Source of the DNA: JAAXVQ01 sp964604705
Lineage (GTDB): Bacteria > Oederibacteriota > JAAXVQ01
Reading direction: 5' to 3'
Assembly: GCA_964604705.1 (NCBI GenBank)
Contig: CAZSAP010000003.1
Coordinates: forward strand, 62,001 to 126,000
DNA length: 64,000 nt
Shown here: positions 1-8,212 of the stretch, piece after piece
Layout: every line of letters begins with the position of its first letter
How positions within the stretch are numbered: position 1 is the first letter of the stretch
Notes under the pieces: model-generated
Databases searched by the model: none
What the model saw: only the letters and a program-made list of their open reading frames with translations
Told to the model about the DNA's origin: nothing
Translations under genes and position numbers: made by a program

Positions 1-1849
1 TGCCCAATACCAAAAGTATGACCGTAGTAATGCCTCGGGCGCCTGTGGGCGGATGAATAAAATAATAGCTTAAATAAAACAACGCCAACAAGACACTCAC
101 AGCAAACATTAAAAAACCTAACCGCTGAATGTACTCCAATGGTTTTACACTGAATGAAAAGATCGCCTTTTTGGCCCACCAAATATTTTTCATAAAATTA
201 TTGGTCGACTTGCCAAACATGCGTTCCGGACGCACGTACGGCACGCCCACTTGCTTGAACCCAATCCAGGCACGCAGACCGCGCAGAAAAACATCCTTCT
301 CCGGGAAGTGAATCAAATGCTCCACGGCCTTGCGGTCAATGAGAGAAAAATCACCCGCATCCACGGGAATGGAAAAATCCGTAAACTTGCGGAAGACCCG
401 GTAGAAGGCTTTGTACAAAATTTGCATGTACCAGGCGGCTTCGCGTTTCACGCGCACACCGTAGACAATCTCGTGCCCTGCTTCCCACTGCTTGATGAAC
501 TCGGGGATGACCTCGGGCGGATCCTGCAAGTCACCGTCCAACAAGACCACGGCGTCCCCGCTGGCGATTTCCATACCGCTTAGAAAAGCTGACTGCGATC
601 CGAAGTTGCGCGAATGTGAGATGCCGAGCACATGCGGATCCTTCTGACAAAGTTCACGGATCACGCGCTCATCGTCCGCGGGCGAGTGATCGTTCACAAA
701 AACAATCTCATAATCCACACCCTGCTCTTGAAACATCTTGGAAAGACGCTCGTGCATAATGGGTATGGCCTGGTGATCGCGGTAGCAGGCAATGATGGCC
801 GAGATGGTTTTTTCTTTGGAAGGAGTCACCCCAAAGGTGATGGCCGCACGCGCTGCGGTTTCCCAAGCGGCTGTCAAGCGCAGGCCTTTCTCAAACGTAA
901 CCTCTGCTCTCCACCCCATTTTCTTGCGTGCCAAAACCGGGCTGCCGTACCACTCGGAGAGGTCCCAACGCCGATTGGGCATACTCCCAAACTCCGGAGT
1001 GGATTTTAGCTTGAATACTTTTTTCGCGATCGCTGCCACATCAGCCAACGAAGTCTTCTTCCCCGTGGCAATGTTGAGCGAAAGCCCGGGTTCTTTCTTG
1101 CACACGGTCAGAGAACTGCGCACCAACGCGCGTAGACAATCATCAATATAAATAAAATCCCGTGAGATGCGCTTGTCGGCCAGCGGTGGATAAGTCCCAT
1201 TCAACCCGTTGGTGACCAAACGTGGAATCAAACGGTCGCGTTCTTCCCAAGGACCGTAGATTGAGTAAAGACGAAGATTCACACAGGGAAAGCTCTTCAC
1301 CTGCCCAAAGTATTTGATGAGTAAGGAGGTCGCGCCTTTGGAGACCGCGTAGTCGCTGTTGGGGCGAAGCTCGGCGTCCTCGGCCGGGCCTTGACAGTTA
1401 AGCCCGTACTCCGAGGAACTCCCTGCTTGTACAAACGCGTCGCAACCATGTTCGAACAAGGTGTTCATGAGATTGTAGGTGCCAATATAGTTGACTTGGT
1501 GAATGCGGTACCCGTCGTTCTGACGCTCGTACGCACCGTAAGCCGAGAGGTTGAAGACCGTGCGCGGACGCAGGGACTGCACGGCCTCGGCCACGGCTTT
1601 GGCATGGGTAATGTCCAGATTGATAAACTGCTTGCGCGCCACTTCCGGTGGAAGGTGTAGCAAACGCCAACTGCGATCGGTCTGCCGCGAAACCGCGTAC
1701 ACATCCTTGCGGTATTTATACAGCGTAAAAAACAATTTGGCCCCAATGAAGCCCGAGCCACCCACCACCCAGATGGGACCTGGCATTTGTCGGATCTCGG
1801 CAATGTCCTTGGGTGTGAACACATCGGCAAAGAGTATGGATTTATCCAT
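1..1849 (-). CDS. NAD-dependent sugar epimerase fused to a family 2 glycosyltransferase (3' end outside window)
   Basis: Reading from ATG 1849 there is no stop before the window edge (616 complete codons), so the gene is 3'-truncated by the window. Residues about 25-330 are an extended short-chain dehydrogenase/epimerase with Rossmann motif GGSGFIG (30-36), GSSSEYG and a YAVSK Tyr-Lys pair. Residues about 345-560 are a GT2 glycosyltransferase of the polyprenyl-phosphate type: SAIIACYRDHQ, VFVNDHSPADD and the LLDGDLQDPPEV metal-binding block near 435. Hydrophobic stretches after about 565 look like membrane helices. I followed the frame through the junction (plus positions about 870-800) and saw no stop. 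The start overlaps the transketolase stop by 8 bp and follows a GGGGG-type ribosome site. One chain would both modify an NDP-sugar and load it on a lipid carrier; that role is inferred from the domains. Confidence 0.85.
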   Translation of the reverse strand, partial: MDKSILFADVFTPKDIAEIRQMPGPIWVVGGSGFIGAKLFFTLYKYRKDVYAVSRQTDRSWRLLHLPPEVARKQFINLDITHAKAVAEAVQSLRPRTVFNLSAYGAYERQNDGYRIHQVNYIGTYNLMNTLFEHGCDAFVQAGSSSEYGLNCQGPAEDAELRPNSDYAVSKGATSLLIKYFGQVKSFPCVNLRLYSIYGPWEERDRLIPRLVTNGLNGTYPPLADKRISRDFIYIDDCLRALVRSSLTVCKKEPGLSLNIATGKKTSLADVAAIAKKVFKLKSTPEFGSMPNRRWDLSEWYGSPVLARKKMGWRAEVTFEKGLRLTAAWETAARAAITFGVTPSKEKTISAIIACYRDHQAIPIMHERLSKMFQEQGVDYEIVFVNDHSPADDERVIRELCQKDPHVLGISHSRNFGSQSAFLSGMEIASGDAVVLLDGDLQDPPEVIPEFIKQWEAGHEIVYGVRVKREAAWYMQILYKAFYRVFRKFTDFSIPVDAGDFSLIDRKAVEHLIHFPEKDVFLRGLRAWIGFKQVGVPYVRPERMFGKSTNNFMKNIWWAKKAIFSFSVKPLEYIQRLGFLMFAVSVLLALFYLSYYFIHPPTGARGITTVILLVLG

Positions 1850-2747
1850 GGATCAACCCCCGGAGTTTCTCATGCAGCGCGGATGCGTCCAACCCCGATT
1901 GGGTCTGGTGGTACGCCTGGCTGCCGTAGCGGTTGTTCGGATACCCTTGGGCATGCGCATGCACCCAGGTAGTGCGCACGCCTGTCTGCATGAAGTACGC
2001 GCCCACATGTTCACCCAGACCGCCGCGCGCCACGTGTTCCTCCAGCACCAACACCTTCCCTGTACGTTGGACACTCGCGGCTAAATCCATACCCCAATCC
2101 ACTACGGGCATTTCTGAAACCACAAACACATCGGCGTTGACGTTCAACGTTTTTAGGGCGGCCAAGGCATTGAGCACCACCGGCCCCAAACCCACGACCG
2201 TGCATGCGTCTCCCGATTGGATCTTTCGAACCGGCGCGTACGCAGGAGCCAAGACACTTTCCGGAGCCATACCCGCACCCAGACGCAAGTACGCCGGACC
2301 CGGATATCCGGCCATGGCTTCGCAGACCGAGGCTACATCCTGGTTGCTGTAGGGTATGAAGCAACGCATATGCGCAAAGGAAGAGAGTACGGCAAGGTCC
2401 TCAAGGGCATGATGCGTGGCGCCCATGATGCCGTACCCGTACCCGCCGCCGTTGCCGACGATCTTCACATTCAAATTATGTAAACACACATCCAACCGGA
2501 TCTGTTCGGCTGGGCGAAACACAATAAACGGCGCTATGCTGTAACAAAACGGGCGCAAATTCTGCTGAGCGAGCCCGGCGGCCATGGAAATCAGGTTCTG
2601 CTCGCTGACCCCGGCATTCACAAACCGTTTCCCCAAAGACGCCTGTACTTGTTCCAACGCCATGAAGCCTAAGTCCCCAGTGAGAAAGATAACTTGGGAA
2701 TTGGCTACGCCGTGTGCTTCCATCCAAGCAGCAAATTCTTTACGCAT
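1842..2747 (-). CDS. Transketolase-like C-terminal subunit (pyrimidine-binding plus C-terminal domains)
   Basis: 301 residues, matching the central and C-terminal thirds of transketolase, here as a separate chain. The GVSEQN block (about residue 48) corresponds to the family's GIAEQN, whose Glu activates thiamine diphosphate. IVGNGGGYGYGIMGATHHALEDLA is the typical pyrimidine-domain region, seen here at about residues 96-118. With the preceding gene (8-bp overlap, coupled translation) it should form a heteromeric enzyme moving a two-carbon ketol unit. Split transketolases occur in archaea and bacteria. Because it sits between sugar-nucleotide and glycosyltransferase genes it is more likely to act on a surface-sugar precursor than in central metabolism, which is an inference. 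Confidence 0.85.
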   Translation of the reverse strand: MRKEFAAWMEAHGVANSQVIFLTGDLGFMALEQVQASLGKRFVNAGVSEQNLISMAAGLAQQNLRPFCYSIAPFIVFRPAEQIRLDVCLHNLNVKIVGNGGGYGYGIMGATHHALEDLAVLSSFAHMRCFIPYSNQDVASVCEAMAGYPGPAYLRLGAGMAPESVLAPAYAPVRKIQSGDACTVVGLGPVVLNALAALKTLNVNADVFVVSEMPVVDWGMDLAASVQRTGKVLVLEEHVARGGLGEHVGAYFMQTGVRTTWVHAHAQGYPNNRYGSQAYHQTQSGLDASALHEKLRGLIHG

Positions 2748-3549
2748 GATGAGCTTGGTTCTCCTGCACAGCCTGCCGGAATTGGTCTTCGCTCATCGGA
2801 AGGTAATGCCACTCCATTTTGTTCTGCATGTATGAAACGCCATGACCTTTTGTAGTATGCGCTAAAATGATCTTGGGACGTCCGGCCACACCTGTTTCAC
2901 TTTTAAAAGATGCATGTGCCTGGGCCAATGAGGCAAAATCATTGCCGTTCTCCACCACAACGGTATCAAACCCAAAAGCACGCCACTTATCAACCAGCGG
3001 TTCCAGATCACATACATCCGCAGAGCGCCCAAATCCTTGAAGACCGTTAGCATCCATGATCACAGTTAAATTCGAAAGTTTATGGTGTGCAGCAAAAAGC
3101 GCCGCTTCCCACGTAGAGCCTTCATTACAATCGCCCTCAGAAATAATGACATAAACGCGAAAGTTTTTTCCGGTGAATCGTTGGGAAATAACCAAACCCG
3201 CTGCCAACGAAAGTCCGTGTCCCAAACTCCCTGTTCCAAATGGAATCGCAGCAATTTCGCCACTGCAAGGTGGATGAGCCGCTAAACGAGTGTTATCCGA
3301 GTAATACGTATCAAGTTCTGAAAGGTCAATCCTCCCGCACTTTGCCAATACGGTGTATAACGCCAACGCGGCGTGCCCTTTTGATAAAAGCACAAAATCT
3401 TCGGGACGTAGTCGTTGGAAACATACATCTACTAAAATTTCCAAACAGCTTAATGATGCGCCAATATGTCCGGCATGTGCTTTATGATATAATTTTAGAA
3501 TTGTATCCGCACAATCTTGCCGCCTTTGTTTTAACTCAGAGAAATCCAT
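2740..3549 (-). CDS. Transketolase-like N-terminal subunit (thiamine diphosphate-binding domain)
   Basis: About 269 residues from ATG 3549, chosen because AAGGA lies seven bases upstream; an ATG and a TTG further upstream (3564, 3567) have no such site. It carries the HAGHIGASLSCLEI start of the family and the thiamine diphosphate block EGDCNEGSTWEAA followed by LTVIMDANGLQ. The usual GDG is GDC here. FGTGSLGHGLSLAAG is the conserved loop around the cofactor. The stop overlaps the C-terminal subunit gene by 8 bp, so the two halves are likely made in equal amounts. Base composition is somewhat more AT-rich than in the following genes. Confidence 0.85.
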   Translation of the reverse strand: MDFSELKQRRQDCADTILKLYHKAHAGHIGASLSCLEILVDVCFQRLRPEDFVLLSKGHAALALYTVLAKCGRIDLSELDTYYSDNTRLAAHPPCSGEIAAIPFGTGSLGHGLSLAAGLVISQRFTGKNFRVYVIISEGDCNEGSTWEAALFAAHHKLSNLTVIMDANGLQGFGRSADVCDLEPLVDKWRAFGFDTVVVENGNDFASLAQAHASFKSETGVAGRPKIILAHTTKGHGVSYMQNKMEWHYLPMSEDQFRQAVQENQAHHA

Positions 3550-3589
3550 CTTACCGTCCTTCATCAACGATTATTCAAAAGCGTATTTT

Positions 3590-4771
3590 CTAATGCGTGT
3601 CCTTCTTTGTCAACCTTTGATAACACATCTCCAGGCGCTGAATGACCGCGTCCCAGGTGTACTGGGTCTCGGCTTTTTTCTTTCCGGCTGCACCCATCCG
3701 CTGTGCGAGTTCCGGATTCTGCAACAGATCCGTCAACGTCTGTGCCAGGGCCTCGGGGGATTCATCCACCAAGCGCCCGTCCACACCGTCGGCAATCAAC
3801 TCTGAGACCGCCGGGATGTTCCCTCCCACCACGGGTTTGCCGTGCATCCAGGCCTCGGCATACACGCTTCCAAAGCTTTCTTGGCGCGAGGGAAGGCAGA
3901 AGACCGTACAGTCATCCAGGGCGCTGAGCTTCTCTTGATCCGAAACCCGGTCGCGTTCAATCACCCGGGGATCTGAAATTTTTTGAAACAGCTTTTCTGA
4001 GTACGGTGTGCGTGGTCCCAGAAACGCAAACCGTGCCTCCGGCACCCGTTCCCAGACTTTCGGCATGGCCTCAACCAAGGTCTGGAGTCCCTTGTAGGCA
4101 TACTTCTGACCTAGGAACAAGACCACCGGTCCGCCGGGTCCAAAGAATTTGGGGATGATCGGTTGCGTGGCCAACACGGGTGCATGGCCTACAACATGGA
4201 TGCGTTTCTCGTCCACACCCAGGTCAACTAAAATCTTTTTTTCAGCGTGTGTGAGTGCAATGACCGCATCGGCCGCACGGTAAAGTTTCAAATACCAGCG
4301 CCAGCGCCAACCCGACCACTTGGGATGATGGAACGGCGTAAGCACAAAGGGAATCCCGCGCTTGCGGGCGATATGAAACGCCGCCCAGGCTAAAAACTCG
4401 CGCCCCATGCGCCCGGCATGGATCAAATCCACCGGACCTAGGAGTGCATCCAAACGTAGACTCATCGCTCGCGCAATGGCGTTGACCGATGTACCCATGA
4501 ACGCGTAGTACATCCAGACCCAGGGGGCCAGGCGTGAACGCTCCTCGGGACTAAGGTTAAACTGCTTGACTGCCACGCCTTCGTACACGTACGTCGAATC
4601 CCCAGGTGCATGCACGGTCACGCCGCGCAGCCAATCGGTCCGGTTCTCTTTCCAATGGCACGCCACCACCACCTCATGCTTGGGTAGCATTCGCTTGGCG
4701 ATTTCATGGAAATGGATTTGGGCCCCGCCCGTGGAGGGCAAGTACCCGGTGATGACGTAGGCGATTTTCAT
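3590..4771 (-). CDS. Family 4 glycosyltransferase
   Basis: About 393 residues from ATG 4771; the open frame runs 29 codons further upstream, but that part lies inside the methyltransferase gene. The protein begins MKIAYVITGYLPSTGGAQIH, a typical GT-B N-terminus with the glycine loop that meets the acceptor. The C-terminal donor-binding half has VVLFLGQKYAYKG and the EX7E signature in RQESFGSVYAEAW (about residues 292-304). It is a retaining GT4 enzyme that would add one sugar to the lipid-linked repeat unit at the inner face of the cytoplasmic membrane. The ATGA overlap with the methyltransferase indicates coupled translation. Donor and linkage cannot be read from sequence. Confidence 0.88.
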   Translation of the reverse strand: MKIAYVITGYLPSTGGAQIHFHEIAKRMLPKHEVVVACHWKENRTDWLRGVTVHAPGDSTYVYEGVAVKQFNLSPEERSRLAPWVWMYYAFMGTSVNAIARAMSLRLDALLGPVDLIHAGRMGREFLAWAAFHIARKRGIPFVLTPFHHPKWSGWRWRWYLKLYRAADAVIALTHAEKKILVDLGVDEKRIHVVGHAPVLATQPIIPKFFGPGGPVVLFLGQKYAYKGLQTLVEAMPKVWERVPEARFAFLGPRTPYSEKLFQKISDPRVIERDRVSDQEKLSALDDCTVFCLPSRQESFGSVYAEAWMHGKPVVGGNIPAVSELIADGVDGRLVDESPEALAQTLTDLLQNPELAQRMGAAGKKKAETQYTWDAVIQRLEMCYQRLTKKDTH

Positions 4772-5517
4772 TTCTTCGCAGGCACCTTCTGCGCCACGGC
4801 AAACATGCGTGGTTCCAGTACAATGTCGCGCTTCTTCAAGCCTTTGCCCAACCCGCACTCAATGGCCAAAAACACTCGCAACACGAACTCTACCACTTTC
4901 CACATTTGCACACGGACCCAACTGGAGAAACTGTGTACCGGTGAGTTGGGAAAAATCCGAACCTTATCGAACCCGCAGACCCGTAGAACCTGGCTCAAGC
5001 TAATGGGAGTAAATCCCTGCTCGTGCGTGAAATCAATGAAGACCCGTGAGGATCCGAACAACGAGGCGGCGTTTTCCGTGTTGATGATTACCTGGCCGCC
5101 CGGACGCAACGCGGCAAAGAGTGCGTCTAAAAAATCAATAACCTCGTTTTTGGTCAAGTGCTCCACAATGTCGTTGGCAATGATCAACTCATACTTGCCC
5201 TTGTTCTTAGCCAGGAACTTGAACATGTCTACGTTCTTGACTTCCTTCACGCCCATCTTGCGCGCGATCTCCAACTGTTCCTCGGAGATGTCAATCCCCG
5301 CCGCATTGGTGTAGCCGAACTTTTTCAGGAAATACAGAAAATGCCCGGCGCCGCAGGCAACATCCAGGATGGGGGCCTGCTTATCCTGAGGCAGATGATC
5401 CAAATAGGTTTTGGAGTAGAGCTTGGCGTGGAAATCAAACTCGTCTTGCGAAAGCACGTGGATGTAATTCCAATGCTTGCTGACAAACGACTGATAACAC
5501 CGATCCCGATAGTCCAT
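4768..5517 (-). CDS. Class I SAM-dependent methyltransferase
   Basis: About 249 residues from ATG 5517, which has AAGGAG six bases upstream; an upstream ATG at 5559 lacks such a site. The SAM-binding motif I is ILDVACGAGHFLYFLKKFG (about residues 50-68), followed by GIDISEEQLE (motif II, acidic residue) and NDIVEHL (motif IV), then LRPGGQVIINTEN. This is the UbiE/Methyltransf_11-type fold. In a polysaccharide operon it may methylate a sugar hydroxyl or the terminal residue of a chain; the substrate is unknown. It overlaps the downstream GT4 gene by ATGA. Confidence 0.82.
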   Translation of the reverse strand: MDYRDRCYQSFVSKHWNYIHVLSQDEFDFHAKLYSKTYLDHLPQDKQAPILDVACGAGHFLYFLKKFGYTNAAGIDISEEQLEIARKMGVKEVKNVDMFKFLAKNKGKYELIIANDIVEHLTKNEVIDFLDALFAALRPGGQVIINTENAASLFGSSRVFIDFTHEQGFTPISLSQVLRVCGFDKVRIFPNSPVHSFSSWVRVQMWKVVEFVLRVFLAIECGLGKGLKKRDIVLEPRMFAVAQKVPAKK

Positions 5518-5655
5518 GATACGCTCCTTGCGGTTAATATGAAATCCATCATTGTCCACTTCACACCTACTACTTAAGTAGTCCTAATAACGGGATGCGT
5601 TTCACTGTCGTTGGGGTGGAAGTCGTGTCTCTTTTAAAAAATGAGCCGCCATAAC

Positions 5656-7134
5656 TCACGGACGCATTTTATGCTTTGGCCAAGGCACCCATTCCCCACC
5701 GCGCCAGGCCTGCACACCCCACACCACACCGCCGTACACCAACGCGCCGGTCAAAGATTTTATACCCAACCAAAGCACCGACCCCGAAGGCATAAGCCGC
5801 ACAACCACCGCCATCAGCACTCCGGCCACTCCATACAAGACGAGATGTTTCCACGGCGGAGTCAGGGCAAACGCGCGTGCGATCCCGCCCCAGTAGAGCA
5901 GCAAGCCCACACCATGCGTAATCATGAGAGCCAGCCCGGCGCCAATCAGTCCTAAGCGCGGGATAAGCAGCCACTGTGCCACCAGGCCGGTGAGCAATAC
6001 ACCGGCCACAATGACCACCACGTTTTGCGGACGGTCGTGGGCAAAAAAGATGGCCCCGGAGTTAACCTGTGCGCTCCATAAAATCGCAAAAACCGCCAGG
6101 TATTTAAAGACCGGCAGCGACTCTGCAAACGCCGGACCCAAAAAAATCCGGACCACATCCGGCCCCACGGCCCACAACCCCAAAGCCAGCGGGACGGCCA
6201 AGACCACATTCAAATCCGTGGCAAAACGATAGTGGCGCGACAAGGCCTCACGGTCACCCAGACCCACAGCTTCCACAAACTTCGGATAGCTTAAAAATGC
6301 CGTGTAGGTGGGCAACAAAACCACAATGCCGAAAAAAGTCAAGGCTCCGGAATAATGCCCGGCTACGGTTGCGTCGGTCAACCAGCGCACCATGTAAACA
6401 TCCAAACGCTGGGCCACACTTTCCAAGATCACCAACACCAGCATCCATTTGCCGAACCGGATAAGGTTGCTGTAAAAATGTTCCTCCGGCACTGTACCGG
6501 CTTGCCGCAAATCCTTGAGTAACCGCCACGCCGGGCCGGCCAGCATGAGCACTGGCGCAAGGATGAACAGCGCATACACGCGCGGCAGGGTCAACGCGCC
6601 CAGGGCCCACAACCCTACGACCAGCCCCACGCGCACCGTGTTAAACGAAAGCACCCAGTTGTAGGTAGTGTAGTCCTCTTCGGTCTGAGCCACGGAGGCA
6701 AAAAACTGACAAAAGCTCAGGACCAAACCCGCACTCAAGCCGAGCACATACTCCATACGCAATTCGCCGCCCCAGAGCCATGCGCCCAAGGAGCAGAGGG
6801 CCCAAGCACCGAGTCCCCACACGCTCTTCAACTTGAGTGTTGCAAAATAATATTGCAGTTTGGAAACCGTCTCGCCCCGGGCCTGATGGAACGCCGAGTA
6901 ACGCAGGACGGTCCGGGACAAGCCAAAATCAAAAAAAATGGTGGCCACAATCATGGTGGAAACAAAGACAAAAAAATCACCAAACGCACGCGGCCCGATC
7001 CAGCGCGCCATCAGTACGTTCACGGCAAAGGCACTGGCGGAATTCAAGATCTGAAAAAAAGAAACCCGCCAGAAGCGGTGAAGAAACGTACGCGTTGGTT
7101 GCTTGGTATCGCCGAACACGGTGTTATCGAGCAC
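5656..7134 (-). CDS. Wzx-type polysaccharide flippase (MATE/MOP superfamily)
   Basis: About 492 residues starting at GTG 7134, inside the last codons of the rmd gene. The open frame extends to 7413, but that extension is antisense-like shadow of rmd and is rejected. The sequence is strongly hydrophobic with about 12-14 membrane helices: FFQILNSASAFAVNVLMARWIGP opens the first repeat (residues about 20-42), and IPRLGLIGAGLALMITHGVG is the classic late helix of the family. It would flip undecaprenyl-linked repeat units across the inner membrane. GTG 7119 is an alternative start; neither has a strong ribosome site, suggesting coupling to rmd. It ends with a basic tail. Confidence 0.82.
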   Translation of the reverse strand: MLDNTVFGDTKQPTRTFLHRFWRVSFFQILNSASAFAVNVLMARWIGPRAFGDFFVFVSTMIVATIFFDFGLSRTVLRYSAFHQARGETVSKLQYYFATLKLKSVWGLGAWALCSLGAWLWGGELRMEYVLGLSAGLVLSFCQFFASVAQTEEDYTTYNWVLSFNTVRVGLVVGLWALGALTLPRVYALFILAPVLMLAGPAWRLLKDLRQAGTVPEEHFYSNLIRFGKWMLVLVILESVAQRLDVYMVRWLTDATVAGHYSGALTFFGIVVLLPTYTAFLSYPKFVEAVGLGDREALSRHYRFATDLNVVLAVPLALGLWAVGPDVVRIFLGPAFAESLPVFKYLAVFAILWSAQVNSGAIFFAHDRPQNVVVIVAGVLLTGLVAQWLLIPRLGLIGAGLALMITHGVGLLLYWGGIARAFALTPPWKHLVLYGVAGVLMAVVVRLMPSGSVLWLGIKSLTGALVYGGVVWGVQAWRGGEWVPWPKHKMRP

Positions 7135-8065
7135 GCCAGTCGTTGAGAATATCCAGGAGCGTCTGGGCCAAGGGAATTTCGGGACGCCATCCGGTGATGC
7201 GCTTGATGTGGGCAATGGAAGCCACCTTGCGCAAACGCTCATGGCGAATCCGCTCATGCCGGACATGCACATCCACCGCCACCTTGGCATGCTTGAGCAA
7301 GCCCTCCAACAGTTGACGAATGTGCACACCTTTACCTGAGCCCAAGTTGTAGACATCGCCGGCCTTGCCGGACTGGGCCAAGCTCCAGTATCCCCTGACA
7401 ATGTCGCGCACATCGGTGAAATCGCGGATCACATCCAGGTTGCCGGTATCCATGCGGGGTTCGCGCTCGCCCCGTTCAATGGCCACAATCTGCGAGGCAA
7501 AATCCGTGGCCACAAACCCGAGTGACTGGCGTGGACCAATATGGTTAAACGGACGCACGCGTATGGCCTGCACCTTGTGCTGCTGGTGGTAGGCCAACCC
7601 CATCAAATCCTGACAGACCTTGGAAACCGCATACGGACTTTCCGGGTTGAGGCGGTATTTTTCGGAAATGGTTTTAACGTGTTCATCCACGCAGCCATAC
7701 TCGTCGGCACTGCCTGCAATCACAACACGCGTTTTAGATCCAAGCTTCCGGGCCGCTTCCAATACATGCAACGTGCCCATGATGTTAATGTTCAACGTGG
7801 GTTCGGGATCCTTTAGTGAGAGGGCCGGATTGCTCTGCCCGGCCAAATGAAATATCCACTCGGGACGAACATCCTCCAGCAAAGACGTAACCCCGAGCCC
7901 GTTGGTAATGTCCAGGTCGACGACATGCACCTTCGCCAAGTGCTCGAGATTTTTGCGCGAGCTTCCCGGGTACGCGGTGCCATGTACTTCGGCCTTGTGC
8001 TTCAAGGCCAACTCGGCCAAGTGACTGCCGACAAACCCTTCCATACCGGTAATAAAAATGCGCAT
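7124..8065 (-). CDS. rmd: GDP-6-deoxy-4-keto-mannose reductase-like NAD-dependent epimerase/dehydratase
   Basis: 313 residues, ATG 8065 with AAGGA upstream. Extended SDR fold: nucleotide motif ITGMEGFVGSHL (5-16), FHLAGQSNPALSLKDP, catalytic GSADEYG and SPYAVSK, then RPFNHIGPRQS and FTDVRDIVRGYW. The last two are typical of the GDP-4-keto-6-deoxymannose reductase (Rmd) group, which yields GDP-D-rhamnose from the product of Gmd. Gmd is encoded 2 kb upstream in the same operon, supporting this reading. A 4-epimerase role on another NDP-sugar is the main alternative, so the exact reaction is moderately sure. Confidence 0.72.
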   Translation of the reverse strand: MRIFITGMEGFVGSHLAELALKHKAEVHGTAYPGSSRKNLEHLAKVHVVDLDITNGLGVTSLLEDVRPEWIFHLAGQSNPALSLKDPEPTLNINIMGTLHVLEAARKLGSKTRVVIAGSADEYGCVDEHVKTISEKYRLNPESPYAVSKVCQDLMGLAYHQQHKVQAIRVRPFNHIGPRQSLGFVATDFASQIVAIERGEREPRMDTGNLDVIRDFTDVRDIVRGYWSLAQSGKAGDVYNLGSGKGVHIRQLLEGLLKHAKVAVDVHVRHERIRHERLRKVASIAHIKRITGWRPEIPLAQTLLDILNDWRAR

Positions 8066-8144
8066 GGTGATCCTTCCGACATTTAGGGCGCGATAAATCG
8101 CGCCCCCACAGAATTAAGGCAAAATTTCCAACGGGACAAAAAAG

Positions 8145-8212
8145 CCAACTCCCCCGCCAGCCCTCACCGGGCTGCCTCCCCCTCTTTGCCAAAGAGGGGG
8201 CCGGGGGGAGTT
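8145..8212. repeat. REP/MITE-like palindromic repeat, copy 1
   Basis: A 68-bp element bounded by inverted ends AACTCCCCC (8145) and GGGGGAGTT (to 8212). Inside it is a 10-bp perfect stem (CCCCCTCTTT 8178-8187 with AAAGAGGGGG 8191-8200, three-base loop). Its right edge overlaps the stop codon of the next gene. A related hairpin with the same edge lies at 25421-25458. Transcribed, it would form a strong hairpin between the AglD-type gene and rmd. Confidence 0.8.

Noticed and set aside
7135..7413. N-terminal extension of the flippase frame up to 7413
   Set aside because: It lies fully inside rmd in another frame, is Trp/Arg/Ser-rich in a non-membrane way, and is a shadow; the flippase starts at about 7134.
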